NCBI RefSeq assembly: GCF_003114855.1
Contig: NZ_BFBB01000009.1
Coordinates: 124,001-188,000 of the forward strand
Direction: 5' to 3'
From: Leptospira ryugenii
GTDB lineage: Bacteria > Spirochaetota > Leptospiria > Leptospirales > Leptospiraceae
DNA length: 64,000 nucleotides
The stretch's first letter is position 1. Each line of letters begins with the position of its first letter. The notes below the pieces were generated by a model. The model was not told the DNA's origin, made no database searches, and worked only from the letters and a program-made list of their open reading frames with translations. Made by a program: the position numbers and the translations under genes. This document shows positions 26,777-36,598 of this stretch, in pieces.

Positions 26777-28744
26777 ATGTTGGATCCGAATCTACCAGAA
26801 TTAAGAGTTATGGATTATTCTGCCTGTTTGCAAAAGGTACAGGCACTTGATTCACGTGGTGATTTTTCATATAAGGGTGTCTACAAAGTACTTTTGGTTA
26901 TCTTTGAATGGACAGATAAATTTGCACAAAATAAAGTTTTGCCAAATGTTGAACAGATTGAACGAGATAGTTCCATAGACAGAGATAGAACTGAGGTTTA
27001 TGTAACAGACCTCTGTTTCAAACAAAATCCACCTATATTAAAAAAATTGAATGTGATCGAGTTTCACCCCAACGAAACGGGTGATCCGGAAAACCCTCGC
27101 ACTTTTTTAAAACACAACTCCGTTTTTTCAAGACCAACCACTAGTGATGGTGGTACCGCATTTCGATATGCCTTGGGTTTGAACGAAATGTCCACAAATG
27201 CGATCAAATCTTGGTACCAGGATAAAAGAAAATACATGGGCCAAGAAAAACTTAAAAAAGTAATCAAATCCGCAGTCGACTCTGGCAGGCTTTTTGATAC
27301 TTATGCCTCCAGCGAGATCGGCAACTTATTCCAATGCCCTTTTGACAAAACAAAGGCACAGAAAGACGCAACGATTATCATTCATTTGAAGCCTATTTTG
27401 AAACAACTCGTGGATGATAAGGTCCTTTTCTTTTTCCGAAATGACAAGGCAAGTCGTCCCGGAAACAAATCTGTATTTATATATAATAAACCCGAGGAGA
27501 TTGCTGATCGTTACGAAGCCTATCTGGATTATATTAAATCAACAATATACCCCTCTTTGCAAAAGTTAGGTGTAGTAAATGAGGCGAGTGAGGATGATTG
27601 GCAACCTGCAAAAACAAAGCTTACCGAAATCCTGGGATATCTAAACGAATCTTACGGTGACCAAAAAACTTTAGTTGAAGAAGCATTGATTCTAAACGAA
27701 ATCATAGAGAAAGATAGAGAACGAGAAGAGAAACAAAAAAGAAAGCAGCAGATAGAAGACATTATGGCTTTTCTTTCTCAGGCAAATAGAATCGTCGAAT
27801 TGAATCAATTGCGTGTGGCTGGTGAACCTCTAACGGATGAATTTAGATCCCAACTTTTGTCACAACCTGAAATTCTCTATGCCGAGTTTGCAGACCGAAA
27901 AATTTACAATGAATTTATTTTGCACAAGGCATGTATTGAAGGTGCAATTGATTCTGCAAAGAAAAGTTATATTGCAAAAAAAGCTGATTTAGAAATTCGG
28001 GTTCTCGCGCTCATGAATGTGACGGTCCATTTGATGGAAGAGGGACCTAAACGGATTCTCGAAGAAATTGAAGCACAAAGTTTATTTGGGTTTTTGCCAC
28101 TCCTCACAAAGATATGGAGAATGATCATCGGCAACCCAACAGTCCATAGACATGAAGTCCCGGCTATCAAAGCTCGATTGCAACAACAGCTCAATAAAGA
28201 TTTAGCTACTCAAAAAGCTGTGAAATTAGCAAAAGAAAAAGAAAGGATTGTAAAAGAAAGGCTCAAAGAACGCGAAGAGAAAGAAGCAAAAATGGCTGCC
28301 AGCAAGCCATCTAACGCAGACTCTGGCGAGGAATCTGAACCTGTTAAATCAGGTACTCCAGAAGAAGAAAAAAAATGGAAAGAGTCTATAGACGAAATTG
28401 TTCGGTTGTTAGATGAGGCTTGGGAGTTTGGTATTTATCCAAACCGAGAGTATATCATGTCCAAATTGAATGGAAAGTATGCTGAAGAAAACTTGATTTT
28501 CTTTCTAAAAAAATTTGGCGGCAAAGAACTTTATTCCTTCTCAGTCAGAAATCAACGAGAAAAGTATCCTTGGCCTATTTTAGTATCTACTAATTATCTT
28601 AAGAAGAATGGAAAGAAACTCCTTGAAAAAGCCAAAGAAGAAAGTGAGAAACAGAGAAATGACAAATTCCCTAATCAGGAAAAGTTTGATTTGTTTGAAT
28701 CACAATTAGATTTCCTAAATAGAATTTTACCGAGAATAAAATAA
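26777..28744 (+). CDS. Large cytosolic coiled-coil protein, unknown
   Basis: 655 residues, hydrophilic, with no signal peptide or membrane helix. The N-terminal ~250 residues look globular. A coiled coil lies near 290-340 (EIIEKDREREEKQKRKQQIEDIM) and another near 475-520 (LAKEKERIVKERLKEREEKEAKM), followed by an acidic low-complexity linker and a C-terminal helical domain. I do not recognise the family. It sits 13 bases after asd, and its stop is directly followed by the pyruvate kinase ATG, so all three are probably co-transcribed. Confidence 0.75.
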   Translation: MLDPNLPELRVMDYSACLQKVQALDSRGDFSYKGVYKVLLVIFEWTDKFAQNKVLPNVEQIERDSSIDRDRTEVYVTDLCFKQNPPILKKLNVIEFHPNETGDPENPRTFLKHNSVFSRPTTSDGGTAFRYALGLNEMSTNAIKSWYQDKRKYMGQEKLKKVIKSAVDSGRLFDTYASSEIGNLFQCPFDKTKAQKDATIIIHLKPILKQLVDDKVLFFFRNDKASRPGNKSVFIYNKPEEIADRYEAYLDYIKSTIYPSLQKLGVVNEASEDDWQPAKTKLTEILGYLNESYGDQKTLVEEALILNEIIEKDREREEKQKRKQQIEDIMAFLSQANRIVELNQLRVAGEPLTDEFRSQLLSQPEILYAEFADRKIYNEFILHKACIEGAIDSAKKSYIAKKADLEIRVLALMNVTVHLMEEGPKRILEEIEAQSLFGFLPLLTKIWRMIIGNPTVHRHEVPAIKARLQQQLNKDLATQKAVKLAKEKERIVKERLKEREEKEAKMAASKPSNADSGEESEPVKSGTPEEEKKWKESIDEIVRLLDEAWEFGIYPNREYIMSKLNGKYAEENLIFFLKKFGGKELYSFSVRNQREKYPWPILVSTNYLKKNGKKLLEKAKEESEKQRNDKFPNQEKFDLFESQLDFLNRILPRIK

Positions 28745-30178
28745 ATGCCTGCAATCGAAGATAGAAGAGCCCGAAAAACGAAGATTATTTGCACACTTGG
28801 CCCAGCAACTGCATCCAAGGATATGATCCATCAACTTGCTTTGGCGGGTATGAACATTGCAAGAATCAATATGTCTCACGGTGACCATGAGTTTCACCGT
28901 AAGATCATACGCACAATCAAAAGTTTAAACAAAGACGAATTACATAAACAACCGATTTCCATTCTTTTGGACACACAGGGGCCAGAAATTCGGACAGGTG
29001 ATGTTGCGAATGACCTCCATTTGAAAGTTGGGGAAACTTTTACATTTCATATTATCCCTGGCATGGAAGCGGAAGCCCAAAGTGTTTTTGTTAACTATCG
29101 AGATATCGTAAAAGATTTGAAGGTTGGAGATAAAGTCACGGTTGACAATGGGCTCATCAATTTGGCTGTCCAGGAAATTCGAGAAAACGAGCTCGTTTGT
29201 ACGGTGTTAGATGGTGGAAAATTAGGTTCCAGAAAACATATCAATCTCCCAGGGATTCGTGTTAATCTTCCTTCAATCACACCAAAAGATATGAAAGATA
29301 TTATTTTTGGACTAGAAGAGGATATTGATTTCATTGCTCTTTCTTTTGTCCGATCCCATGAAGATGTGATTCAGTTGAGAGGTATCATTGAAGAACGAAA
29401 TCACCATGCGCAGATAATTGCAAAGATTGAAGACCAGGAAGGTCTAAAGAATCTGGATGAAATCATAAAATATTCTGATGGGATTATGGTCGCACGTGGT
29501 GATTTAGGCGTCGAGATAGAAATTGAAGAACTTCCCATTGTCCAAAGAAGGATCGTCAAAAAGTGCCAAGAGGAGGGCAAACGAGTGATTGTTGCGACCC
29601 ACCTTCTTGAGTCTATGATTCACAATCCCTCTCCGACCCGGGCAGAAGTTACAGATGTAGCGAACGCAGTTTATGAAGAAGCTGATGCTATTATGTTGTC
29701 AGGCGAGACTGCTATGGGTAAATTTCCTGTCCGTTGTGTGGAAATGATGGATAAGATAGCCAGACGAATGGAAAGGTCGATTAACCTAGGTATGGCTGCC
29801 AACCGCAATCCAAAAGATAAAAAGGAAGAAATGGCAAGGTCTGCCGCCAGTTTGGCAGACAATATGCAGGCACCGGCTATCATTGTGATCACTAGACGAG
29901 GGATTACGGCTAACAATGTTGCTTCCTTTCATCCCAAATACCCGATCGTTCATGCATTTACGAACATGACATCCGTGAGGCGAAAACTTTGGCTTACGAG
30001 AGGTGTAATTCCCTATCGGGTTGATTTTTCTTCCGATCCAGAAAAAACCATCAAACTGGCCATCCAAACCCTACAAAACAATGGATATCTGCAAGCTGGA
30101 GAAAAGGTGGTGATACTTTCCGATATCATCGCTGGTGAGGATAGAGTCGAAACAATCCAAGTACGCGAAGTTAAATAG
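28745..30178 (+). CDS. pyk: Pyruvate kinase
   Basis: 477 residues, standard length. N-terminal [12 protein letters not shown] and [10 protein letters not shown], the active-site [12 protein letters not shown] motif and [32 protein letters not shown] are all intact. It catalyses phosphoenolpyruvate plus ADP to pyruvate plus ATP in the last step of glycolysis. There is no gap to the preceding gene, so it probably depends on an upstream promoter. Confidence 0.97.
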   Translation: MPAIEDRRARKTKIICTLGPATASKDMIHQLALAGMNIARINMSHGDHEFHRKIIRTIKSLNKDELHKQPISILLDTQGPEIRTGDVANDLHLKVGETFTFHIIPGMEAEAQSVFVNYRDIVKDLKVGDKVTVDNGLINLAVQEIRENELVCTVLDGGKLGSRKHINLPGIRVNLPSITPKDMKDIIFGLEEDIDFIALSFVRSHEDVIQLRGIIEERNHHAQIIAKIEDQEGLKNLDEIIKYSDGIMVARGDLGVEIEIEELPIVQRRIVKKCQEEGKRVIVATHLLESMIHNPSPTRAEVTDVANAVYEEADAIMLSGETAMGKFPVRCVEMMDKIARRMERSINLGMAANRNPKDKKEEMARSAASLADNMQAPAIIVITRRGITANNVASFHPKYPIVHAFTNMTSVRRKLWLTRGVIPYRVDFSSDPEKTIKLAIQTLQNNGYLQAGEKVVILSDIIAGEDRVETIQVREVK

Positions 30179-30206
30179 TTTAGGTATGCTTGTAAGGCAG
30201 AGATGG

Positions 30207-31616
30207 ATGATTGCCAAAGTCTCTGTGTGTTTACTTCTCGCGGTTAGCACAGTATTGGCGGAGGATAAGTCTAAACAAAGTTTACCTTCTTGGATTGGTG
30301 AGTTCAAAAAGCTAGATGCGCAGGAGCTTGAACAAAAAAAAGAAGGTTGGTACTTTACTGGCTTACCCCAAGTAGGAAGTGATGCCGTAACAGGTACTGG
30401 CGCGGGAGCACTTGTAAATATATTCAACAACGGATCGAAAGATTCCCCTTCATTTTCATATGTGCCCTACGAACATTTAATTACGATCGGAGTTTATGAA
30501 ACCAATCGAAGCACCAAACAATACTTTGTTGAATGGGATGCCCCCTTTTTTTTGGATACCCCTTTTCGCTTAAAGACTTTATTTGGGCATGATGCTAGTT
30601 TATACAACCAGTACTTTGGCATTGGGAAAGAATCTTTAAAGCCACTCAGCTACCAAGACAGAAACCAAGTAGACTCTCTAATTCGTAGGAATGCTACATT
30701 TTCTGAATTCGAAACTGCAAATTCCTACTATGCAAATCGTGGCCCCGGCAAGGAGTTTGTTTCAACTCAAAACTATCATAATTACCAATTTGAAACCACA
30801 TATGCACAATTTTTTATTGATAAAACAATCTTCCAAACATTTCGAATCTGGTCTGGTACAGAGTTTTCAAAAAATGTAGTGAGACGTTTCGATGGTCATT
30901 GGACAGAAGCAAGAGACCCACTAACGAATGTAAAGATTCCAGTCGTGGAAGACAGAACCAAATTAACAGAAGATGCAAATGCCGGAAAGATACTAGGAGA
31001 AAATGGAGGTACCCTCAATTATCTACGCGGCGGTATTGCCTATGATACACGGGATTATGAACCTGATCCTGATAGTGGATGGTTAATCGAATATAATATA
31101 AATAAAGCTGTGCCTCTCATAGGCTCCGATTTTGCCTATACTCGTCATCTTTTCCAAATACAAAACTTTTGGCAGCCTTTCCCTAAACTATTTGAAGAAC
31201 TGGTCATTGCCCAAAGGGCTTTGTTTACGAAAATCACAGGAGAAGTTCCTTTTTTTGAGTATCGCTATTTATACTCTATTGATGGGCCGATGAGCGCAGT
31301 GGGGGGGTATAATTCCTTACGCGGGTATCGATTGGAACGATTTTACGGACCTGTTATGGGCTTTTACAATTGGGAATTGCGTTGGCGGTTTGGGACAGTG
31401 TCTTTTTGGGATAGTACATTTCAGTTTAGTTTGGTGCCCTTTTATGAAGTAGCCAATGTTTGGGATCGCACAAAAGAAATCCAAATGAAAGAGTTCAAAC
31501 ATTCTCGAGGCCTCGGGATACGGATTGTCTGGGACCAAGCAACAGTTATAGCACTAGATTGGGCAAGGTCCCGAGAAGACTCCTTATTCTATTTAGATAT
31601 GGGCCATTCCTTTTAA
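30207..31616 (+). CDS. Omp85/BamA-superfamily outer membrane protein without POTRA domains
   Basis: 469 residues from the ATG at 30207, chosen because AAGG lies 9 bases upstream and a clean signal peptide follows (cleavage after VSTVLA). Upstream ATGs would overlap pyk. The C-terminal half has the superfamily marks: YDTRDYEPDPDSGW strand pair, the SLRGYRLERF loop corresponding to the (V/I)RG(F/Y) motif, and a terminal aromatic residue (LDMGHSF). The N-terminal part is too short for the usual POTRA repeats. Such proteins act in outer-membrane protein or lipid translocation; the substrate is unknown. Confidence 0.8.
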   Translation: MIAKVSVCLLLAVSTVLAEDKSKQSLPSWIGEFKKLDAQELEQKKEGWYFTGLPQVGSDAVTGTGAGALVNIFNNGSKDSPSFSYVPYEHLITIGVYETNRSTKQYFVEWDAPFFLDTPFRLKTLFGHDASLYNQYFGIGKESLKPLSYQDRNQVDSLIRRNATFSEFETANSYYANRGPGKEFVSTQNYHNYQFETTYAQFFIDKTIFQTFRIWSGTEFSKNVVRRFDGHWTEARDPLTNVKIPVVEDRTKLTEDANAGKILGENGGTLNYLRGGIAYDTRDYEPDPDSGWLIEYNINKAVPLIGSDFAYTRHLFQIQNFWQPFPKLFEELVIAQRALFTKITGEVPFFEYRYLYSIDGPMSAVGGYNSLRGYRLERFYGPVMGFYNWELRWRFGTVSFWDSTFQFSLVPFYEVANVWDRTKEIQMKEFKHSRGLGIRIVWDQATVIALDWARSREDSLFYLDMGHSF

Positions 31617-32323
31617 AGTTTCATCGGAACTTCTATGGCTAAGATTTGGCTCCGCACACCGACATCTATGCTCACTTCCTCAGATTCCCAAACTCCCATG
31701 GCATCTCTTCTTTCCAGTGAATCTCCATTGATACTCACTTTGCCTTGTATTAAGAAAAAATATACTCCATTCCCACTTTCATGAAGGGTATACTTCAGGT
31801 TTGAGTTTGGATCCGAGTGGATCATTGAGAAATAGGCGTCTTGGTTGATCCACACCGCTTCACTGTGTTTAGGTGATACGACAATCCCCCATTTATTTTC
31901 AAACGTACTATCCGAATATGATTTTTGGTCATATCTTGGTTCGATGTTATGCGCCTTGGGCAAAACCCAAATTTGTAGAAAGTTGACATCTTTCTCTGCG
32001 CTATGGTTAAACTCGGAATGACGGATCCCACTTCCAGCGGACATGATTTGTACATCACCAGTACGAATCACTCCATTGGTTCCTGTACTATCTTTGTGGG
32101 CCAATTCCCCGAAAAGTGGGATGGACACAATTTCCATATTGGCATGCGGATGCGTACCAAATCCCATTGAGGGACTAACGATATCATCGTTTAGAACTCT
32201 AAGGGCCCCAAAGTTCATCTTGCGAGGGTCGTAGTATTCGCCAAAGCTGAAGGAATGGTGGCTGTCTAACCAGCCAAAATTCACATGGCCTCGGTCTTTT
32301 GCTGCGTGGAATATCTGTTTCAT
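31613..32323 (-). CDS. Pirin-family cupin protein
   Basis: 236 residues. The pirin motif is clear: HSFSFGEYYDPRKMNFGALRVLNDD, then GFGTHPHANMEIVSIPLFGELAHKDSTG, which carries the metal-binding His residues and Glu, followed by SAGSGIRHSEFN. Pirin-like proteins are double-stranded beta-helix proteins, some with quercetinase activity, often linked to redox stress. The gene is divergent from a short-chain dehydrogenase across a gap with a near-perfect 18-bp palindrome. The tail overlaps the Omp85-type gene by four bases. Confidence 0.92.
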   Translation of the reverse strand: MKQIFHAAKDRGHVNFGWLDSHHSFSFGEYYDPRKMNFGALRVLNDDIVSPSMGFGTHPHANMEIVSIPLFGELAHKDSTGTNGVIRTGDVQIMSAGSGIRHSEFNHSAEKDVNFLQIWVLPKAHNIEPRYDQKSYSDSTFENKWGIVVSPKHSEAVWINQDAYFSMIHSDPNSNLKYTLHESGNGVYFFLIQGKVSINGDSLERRDAMGVWESEEVSIDVGVRSQILAIEVPMKL

Positions 32324-32343
32324 ATCAATACCTTCATATTGAA

Positions 32344-32361
32344 TAGTTTAATATTGAACTA
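32344..32361. promoter_or_regulatory. Near-palindromic operator between pirin and dehydrogenase genes
   Basis: TAGTTTAATATTGAACTA matches its reverse complement at 16 of 18 positions and lies 21 bp upstream of the pirin start. ATATTGAA also occurs twice as a direct repeat (from 32336). It is a likely repressor site for the divergent pair. Confidence 0.5.
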
Positions 32362-32428
32362 TATTTTGTCAAGGGATTTTCTTCTGAGACGTTTGACGGA
32401 TTCTGCTTCCCAATCCCTCATTGCGGAT

Positions 32429-33235
32429 ATGGGAAGTTTTGTTTGGAAGGATAAAGTGGTTTGGGTTACAGGTGCCTCTTCAGGGATTGGCGAGGCTTTG
32501 GTAAAGGAGTTAGCGAAACTTGGGGCACGTGTTGTTCTGTCTGCGCGTAACGAGAAAGAGCTAAAGAGAGTACAGTTAGAGTGCTCGTTAGATGAGGGAC
32601 ATTCCCTGTTACTTCCCTTGGATATCAGTGATTATAAAAACCTACAGAAGAAAGTACAAACTGTCCAAAAAAAATGGTCCCAGATTGATGTACTGATAAA
32701 TAACGCTGGGGTTAGCCAAAGAGATCTCGCAGAGAATACGAGCATAGAAGTCACAGAAAAAATTATGGATATAAATTTCTTTGGCGTTGTTGCTCTTTCC
32801 AAAGCGGTCTATCCACTTATGAAGAAGAATAAAAGTGGAATACTCGTTGTGATCGCAAGTCTCGCAGGAAAGATAGGAACTCCACTTCGTTCTTCCTATT
32901 GTGCAAGTAAACATGCCGTTTTAGGTTTTTTTGATGGATGGCGAGGTGAAGCCTTTCATGATGGTATTCAAATAACAACAGTTTGTCCAGGTTTTGTCAA
33001 AACCAAAATTTCTCTGAATGCACTTGTCGGAGATGGAAAGAATCAAGGAAAAATGGATGAAGGCATTGAAAATGGCTTAGAGGCTGACTATACTGCTCGA
33101 GTTATTTTGGCTGGAATTGCGAGAGGTAAAGATGAACTGATTATCAGCGGATTTAAGGAACGATTCGCTTACTTCCTAAAACGATTTTTCCCACGAGTTT
33201 TGAATCGTATCCTCCGCCAAGCAAAAGTTACCTAA
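32429..33235 (+). CDS. Short-chain dehydrogenase/reductase
   Basis: 268 residues from the ATG at 32429; an in-frame extension back to 32285 would overlap the pirin gene. The Rossmann motif TGASSGIGEALVKEL, the NNAGVSQ motif, the serine in IASLAGKIG and the catalytic YCASK (YxxxK) are present. The C-terminus is basic and hydrophobic (YFLKRFFPRVLNRILRQ), suggesting membrane association, as in the DHRS7-like group. The substrate cannot be told. Its stop overlaps the start of the next gene by one base. Confidence 0.88.
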   Translation: MGSFVWKDKVVWVTGASSGIGEALVKELAKLGARVVLSARNEKELKRVQLECSLDEGHSLLLPLDISDYKNLQKKVQTVQKKWSQIDVLINNAGVSQRDLAENTSIEVTEKIMDINFFGVVALSKAVYPLMKKNKSGILVVIASLAGKIGTPLRSSYCASKHAVLGFFDGWRGEAFHDGIQITTVCPGFVKTKISLNALVGDGKNQGKMDEGIENGLEADYTARVILAGIARGKDELIISGFKERFAYFLKRFFPRVLNRILRQAKVT

Positions 33236-33945
33236 TGCCCTGGCAGCAGAACCAAAAGTACGGAAGTTTTAAAAAGCTTCTCATTCCTACATTTGAGTTG
33301 GAAAGAGAAGCTGGTGTACTAAGAGAGGAGCTTACAGCACTTAGAGAGAGATCAGAGAAGGAATCTATTCATCAAGCGGAGATTTGTTTTTCCTTTTTAC
33401 GAATTTTTTTAACATCACGTTTGGGAAGGAGGGCTTACCTTCGAACAGGCAAACCACTTCCTCCCTTGCAACCACTACTTCCATTTTTAGAAGAGGTTCG
33501 GTTTTTTGGAATGCCAGACACGGTGAGAGGAGCTCTATTCCATTGGCTAAAAGACAATTGGAAGTTGCAGTTGATCTACCACCATCCGAGTGGAAAAGAA
33601 ATGTTAGAAGCCCAAAGTGAAGGCATTCGTCTATTGACTATTGATTGGGAAGCGGCACTTTCAGGGCAATTGGTGGAAGGGAAAAGGGATGCCTTTGAGC
33701 ATCTTTTACATGATCTAGCACATGCGTATATGTTCTTTCGTTTGGACTATGATTATGAAGGGCAGGTAAAATTTTTCCAAAGACTTTATGAGGTGTATGA
33801 ACAGTACTCACCATTTTTAGAATCCAATCTAAGCTTTCGTGAGAAGTTTGAGTATTGTATTTCAGATATGAATTCTCATCCCGCCCACCTTGAATCCTAT
33901 TGGCGAGCCATTTGTAAGGAATCCAATGTTCCCTTATACTTATAA
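33235..33945 (+). CDS. Unknown protein with a Coq4-like HDxxHx11E motif
   Basis: 236 residues, no signal peptide. The start overlaps the stop of the dehydrogenase (TAATG). The central segment HLLHDLAHAYMFFRLDYDYEGQ fits HDxxH followed by eleven residues and Glu, the metal-binding signature of Coq4 proteins in quinone biosynthesis. Outside this motif I see no clear Coq4 similarity. The N-terminus carries a short charged helix (LREELTALRERSEKES). A metalloprotein with a quinone- or lipid-related role is a guess only. Confidence 0.65.
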   Translation: MPWQQNQKYGSFKKLLIPTFELEREAGVLREELTALRERSEKESIHQAEICFSFLRIFLTSRLGRRAYLRTGKPLPPLQPLLPFLEEVRFFGMPDTVRGALFHWLKDNWKLQLIYHHPSGKEMLEAQSEGIRLLTIDWEAALSGQLVEGKRDAFEHLLHDLAHAYMFFRLDYDYEGQVKFFQRLYEVYEQYSPFLESNLSFREKFEYCISDMNSHPAHLESYWRAICKESNVPLYL

Positions 33946-36598
33946 AGTCCTACTAAGGTCAATTTGTTTAAGTATTGTGCTTCTTTTGGAGATCTCATCC
34001 CTGCAGGCAGAGGGTAAGTATCTCGTTACATTCTTGGTCTACAGAGAATCAACTGGCATCGCGATTCCAAATATCAATCTGATAGTAAAGTCTGCAAAAA
34101 GTACTGCTACGACTGATAAACAAGGATCTGCTACGTTAAGCTTTCCTAATATAGGTTTTTATGAAATAAGGGTTGTTTCACAATCGAAAGTTTTGAATTT
34201 CTCTAGAGAAATCCGTTATAATGGCCAACAGATAATTTTATACTTACCTGCAACAGAAATCGCGGGTATCAATGTGAGTGGTGAAAGAGACCAAACAAAA
34301 CTATCTCGCTATAATTTCCAACAAGAAGAGATCAAACGATTGCCTGGCGTAGCTGGGGACTCCTTGAAGGCTATACAAACGGTACCAGGAGTATCCATAG
34401 GTGCCCCTGTTGGAATTTTGCCTTCTGTTTTCACTAACGTTGGCAACTTAGTTTCTGGCGTACCGTATTCCAATAGTGACCGAGGTGATATTTCCTTACG
34501 CGGGGGTGGCACGCGGCAGAACCAATACTTTTTTGACGGATTTCCGCTTCCGTATCCATTCCATTTAGGCAATCAATCTTCAGTATTAAATAATAATCTA
34601 ATACGTTCCTTTGACATTTATAGTGGTGCATTCCCATCCCGCTATGGATTTGCAACTGGTGGTATCATTGCGATAGAAGGAACAGATAAAGTAGAAGAAA
34701 CAAAGACAATCTGGAATTTGAACTTCTTTTTGACAGATGTATACCACCAAACAAAATTGATCCCTTCTCTATCCATGGTTAGTTCTGGTAGAAAGAACTA
34801 TCCAAATTTCGTTCTTTTGCGTGCCTATCCCGAAGGGATTCCGGAAGATGCTAAATTTGCAGAATACCATGATTTTCAATGGAAACTTATTTGGGATATA
34901 TCTGAAGAGCATAAACTGAGCATACAAACTTTTGGGTCTAGAGACCGACAGGCCTATACCAAGACTCAGGCAAGTTTGGAAAGAGGAGGTGAAGACCCAA
35001 GGCCTCCTACTGGATTAGATAGACAATTTCGCACGGATGCCATTCGGCATATATGGAAATCAAAGGTATTTAGGCATACACTCTCTTATTCTAGGACTAC
35101 ATTTACAGAATTTTTTGAATTAAGATTTTCAAATCCTCTCACTGCGGAAACAATCTTCGGTTTACAGAATCGAACTTCTGATTTTTTGAACTACGGTGAA
35201 CAAAGGTTAGAGTGGTATATTTTTGAAGAGTATCTGAAGTTAGATGCCGGAGTGCAGGTGAGAACTCGTGAGACCAATTTAAAAGGTGAGAACATCACCT
35301 CTTCAAACCGAACTTTTTTTGAATTGTTTAACAATCTATTGGATTCAAATGCTCAATTCCGATCTGTTATTGATGGAGATCGGATACGATACCAAGAAGG
35401 AGCCGCCTACGCAGAGTTACAAGGGAAATGGAAAGGATTTACCATAAGGCCTGGTATGCGCTATGATACTTACTCTGGTTCCCGAGAGAAAAATCTCTCT
35501 CCTCGCCTGAATGGCGGCTATGAATTCGAAAGTACAAAAACAAGCTTCCTTGCCGGTCATGGCATTCACTATAATAGTCCGGTTTTGATAGAACAATTGT
35601 CTTCGAAGTCTGGAAATCCAAACTTGCTTATGGAAAGGTCTGAGCACAATTCGGTTGGTATCCAACAAGAGTTGAACGCTATTTGGATTTTTAAAGTGGA
35701 AGCCTTTCGGAATATCTTTCAAAATATCATTGTTCCAGATGCATTTGTTGCGGATCCATATTCACCTTATAATGATCCGCGGCTTATTGTGAATGACCCG
35801 ACAAGAGCCATCCGCGATCCAATCCAATCCAGAAATCTGAATTATTCAAATTCAGGATACGGTTACTCAGAAGGGATAGAGATCTTTATCAAAAAGTCCA
35901 AAGACCCAAGACAAGAATCGGGAGCATTTGGTTGGATCTCCTATACAAATTCCATAACCAAAAGAATCAATAACCAAGCAAGACGTAGTTCAGATGAAAA
36001 TACGGATGCATCAATCCTCAATAGATCAAGAGAACTATTAGCACAGACAAAACTCGGAACAAATTATCTAAACTACTACAGTGATAATCAATTTGAATTG
36101 ATTTATAACAATGATAGAGAAGAGCTTTATGACTTAGATAGACGACATATTCTAAATGTAGTATTTGGATATAAATTCAATTCCGTTTGGCAGGTGGGCG
36201 GGAGGTATCGATACTTTTCAGGTACTCCCTATACTCCTATCGTTTCAGCAAACCGTGCTAACCAAGCGGCAACCTTTGGGGTGAACTTATATTTTCCTGA
36301 GTACTCAAAAAATTATAATAGCGATCGATTGTTGCCCTTTCATCAATTTGATATCCGAATTGATCATATTGATCAATTTTCTTGGGGCTATATCAATTTT
36401 TATCTGGAATTGGTAAATTTTTACGGTCGCCTCAACCAATCAGGATTTAATTTTGATAATCTATCTCCTTACCAAAGAGGCACAAATCCCGCACCCATCT
36501 ATGACACGGTTAACTCTCCTTATGTGCAGTCACAGAGACCAAATGGATCTATTATTTATCTTCCATTGATCAATTTAGGTATGGAGGTTCGATTTTGA
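33926..36598 (+). CDS. TonB-dependent outer membrane receptor
   Basis: 890 residues from the ATG at 33926, preceded by AAGGA five bases upstream. The start lies inside the end of the previous gene. A signal peptide (cleavage near SSLQA) is followed by a carboxypeptidase-regulatory-like domain (about 20-100), a plug domain (about 120-235: IKRLPGVAGDSLKAIQTVPGV, ISLRGGGTRQNQYFFDG) and a long beta-barrel ending in Phe. Ligand unknown. The next gene, a lipoprotein, overlaps its stop codon. Confidence 0.9.
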   Translation: MFPYTYKVLLRSICLSIVLLLEISSLQAEGKYLVTFLVYRESTGIAIPNINLIVKSAKSTATTDKQGSATLSFPNIGFYEIRVVSQSKVLNFSREIRYNGQQIILYLPATEIAGINVSGERDQTKLSRYNFQQEEIKRLPGVAGDSLKAIQTVPGVSIGAPVGILPSVFTNVGNLVSGVPYSNSDRGDISLRGGGTRQNQYFFDGFPLPYPFHLGNQSSVLNNNLIRSFDIYSGAFPSRYGFATGGIIAIEGTDKVEETKTIWNLNFFLTDVYHQTKLIPSLSMVSSGRKNYPNFVLLRAYPEGIPEDAKFAEYHDFQWKLIWDISEEHKLSIQTFGSRDRQAYTKTQASLERGGEDPRPPTGLDRQFRTDAIRHIWKSKVFRHTLSYSRTTFTEFFELRFSNPLTAETIFGLQNRTSDFLNYGEQRLEWYIFEEYLKLDAGVQVRTRETNLKGENITSSNRTFFELFNNLLDSNAQFRSVIDGDRIRYQEGAAYAELQGKWKGFTIRPGMRYDTYSGSREKNLSPRLNGGYEFESTKTSFLAGHGIHYNSPVLIEQLSSKSGNPNLLMERSEHNSVGIQQELNAIWIFKVEAFRNIFQNIIVPDAFVADPYSPYNDPRLIVNDPTRAIRDPIQSRNLNYSNSGYGYSEGIEIFIKKSKDPRQESGAFGWISYTNSITKRINNQARRSSDENTDASILNRSRELLAQTKLGTNYLNYYSDNQFELIYNNDREELYDLDRRHILNVVFGYKFNSVWQVGGRYRYFSGTPYTPIVSANRANQAATFGVNLYFPEYSKNYNSDRLLPFHQFDIRIDHIDQFSWGYINFYLELVNFYGRLNQSGFNFDNLSPYQRGTNPAPIYDTVNSPYVQSQRPNGSIIYLPLINLGMEVRF

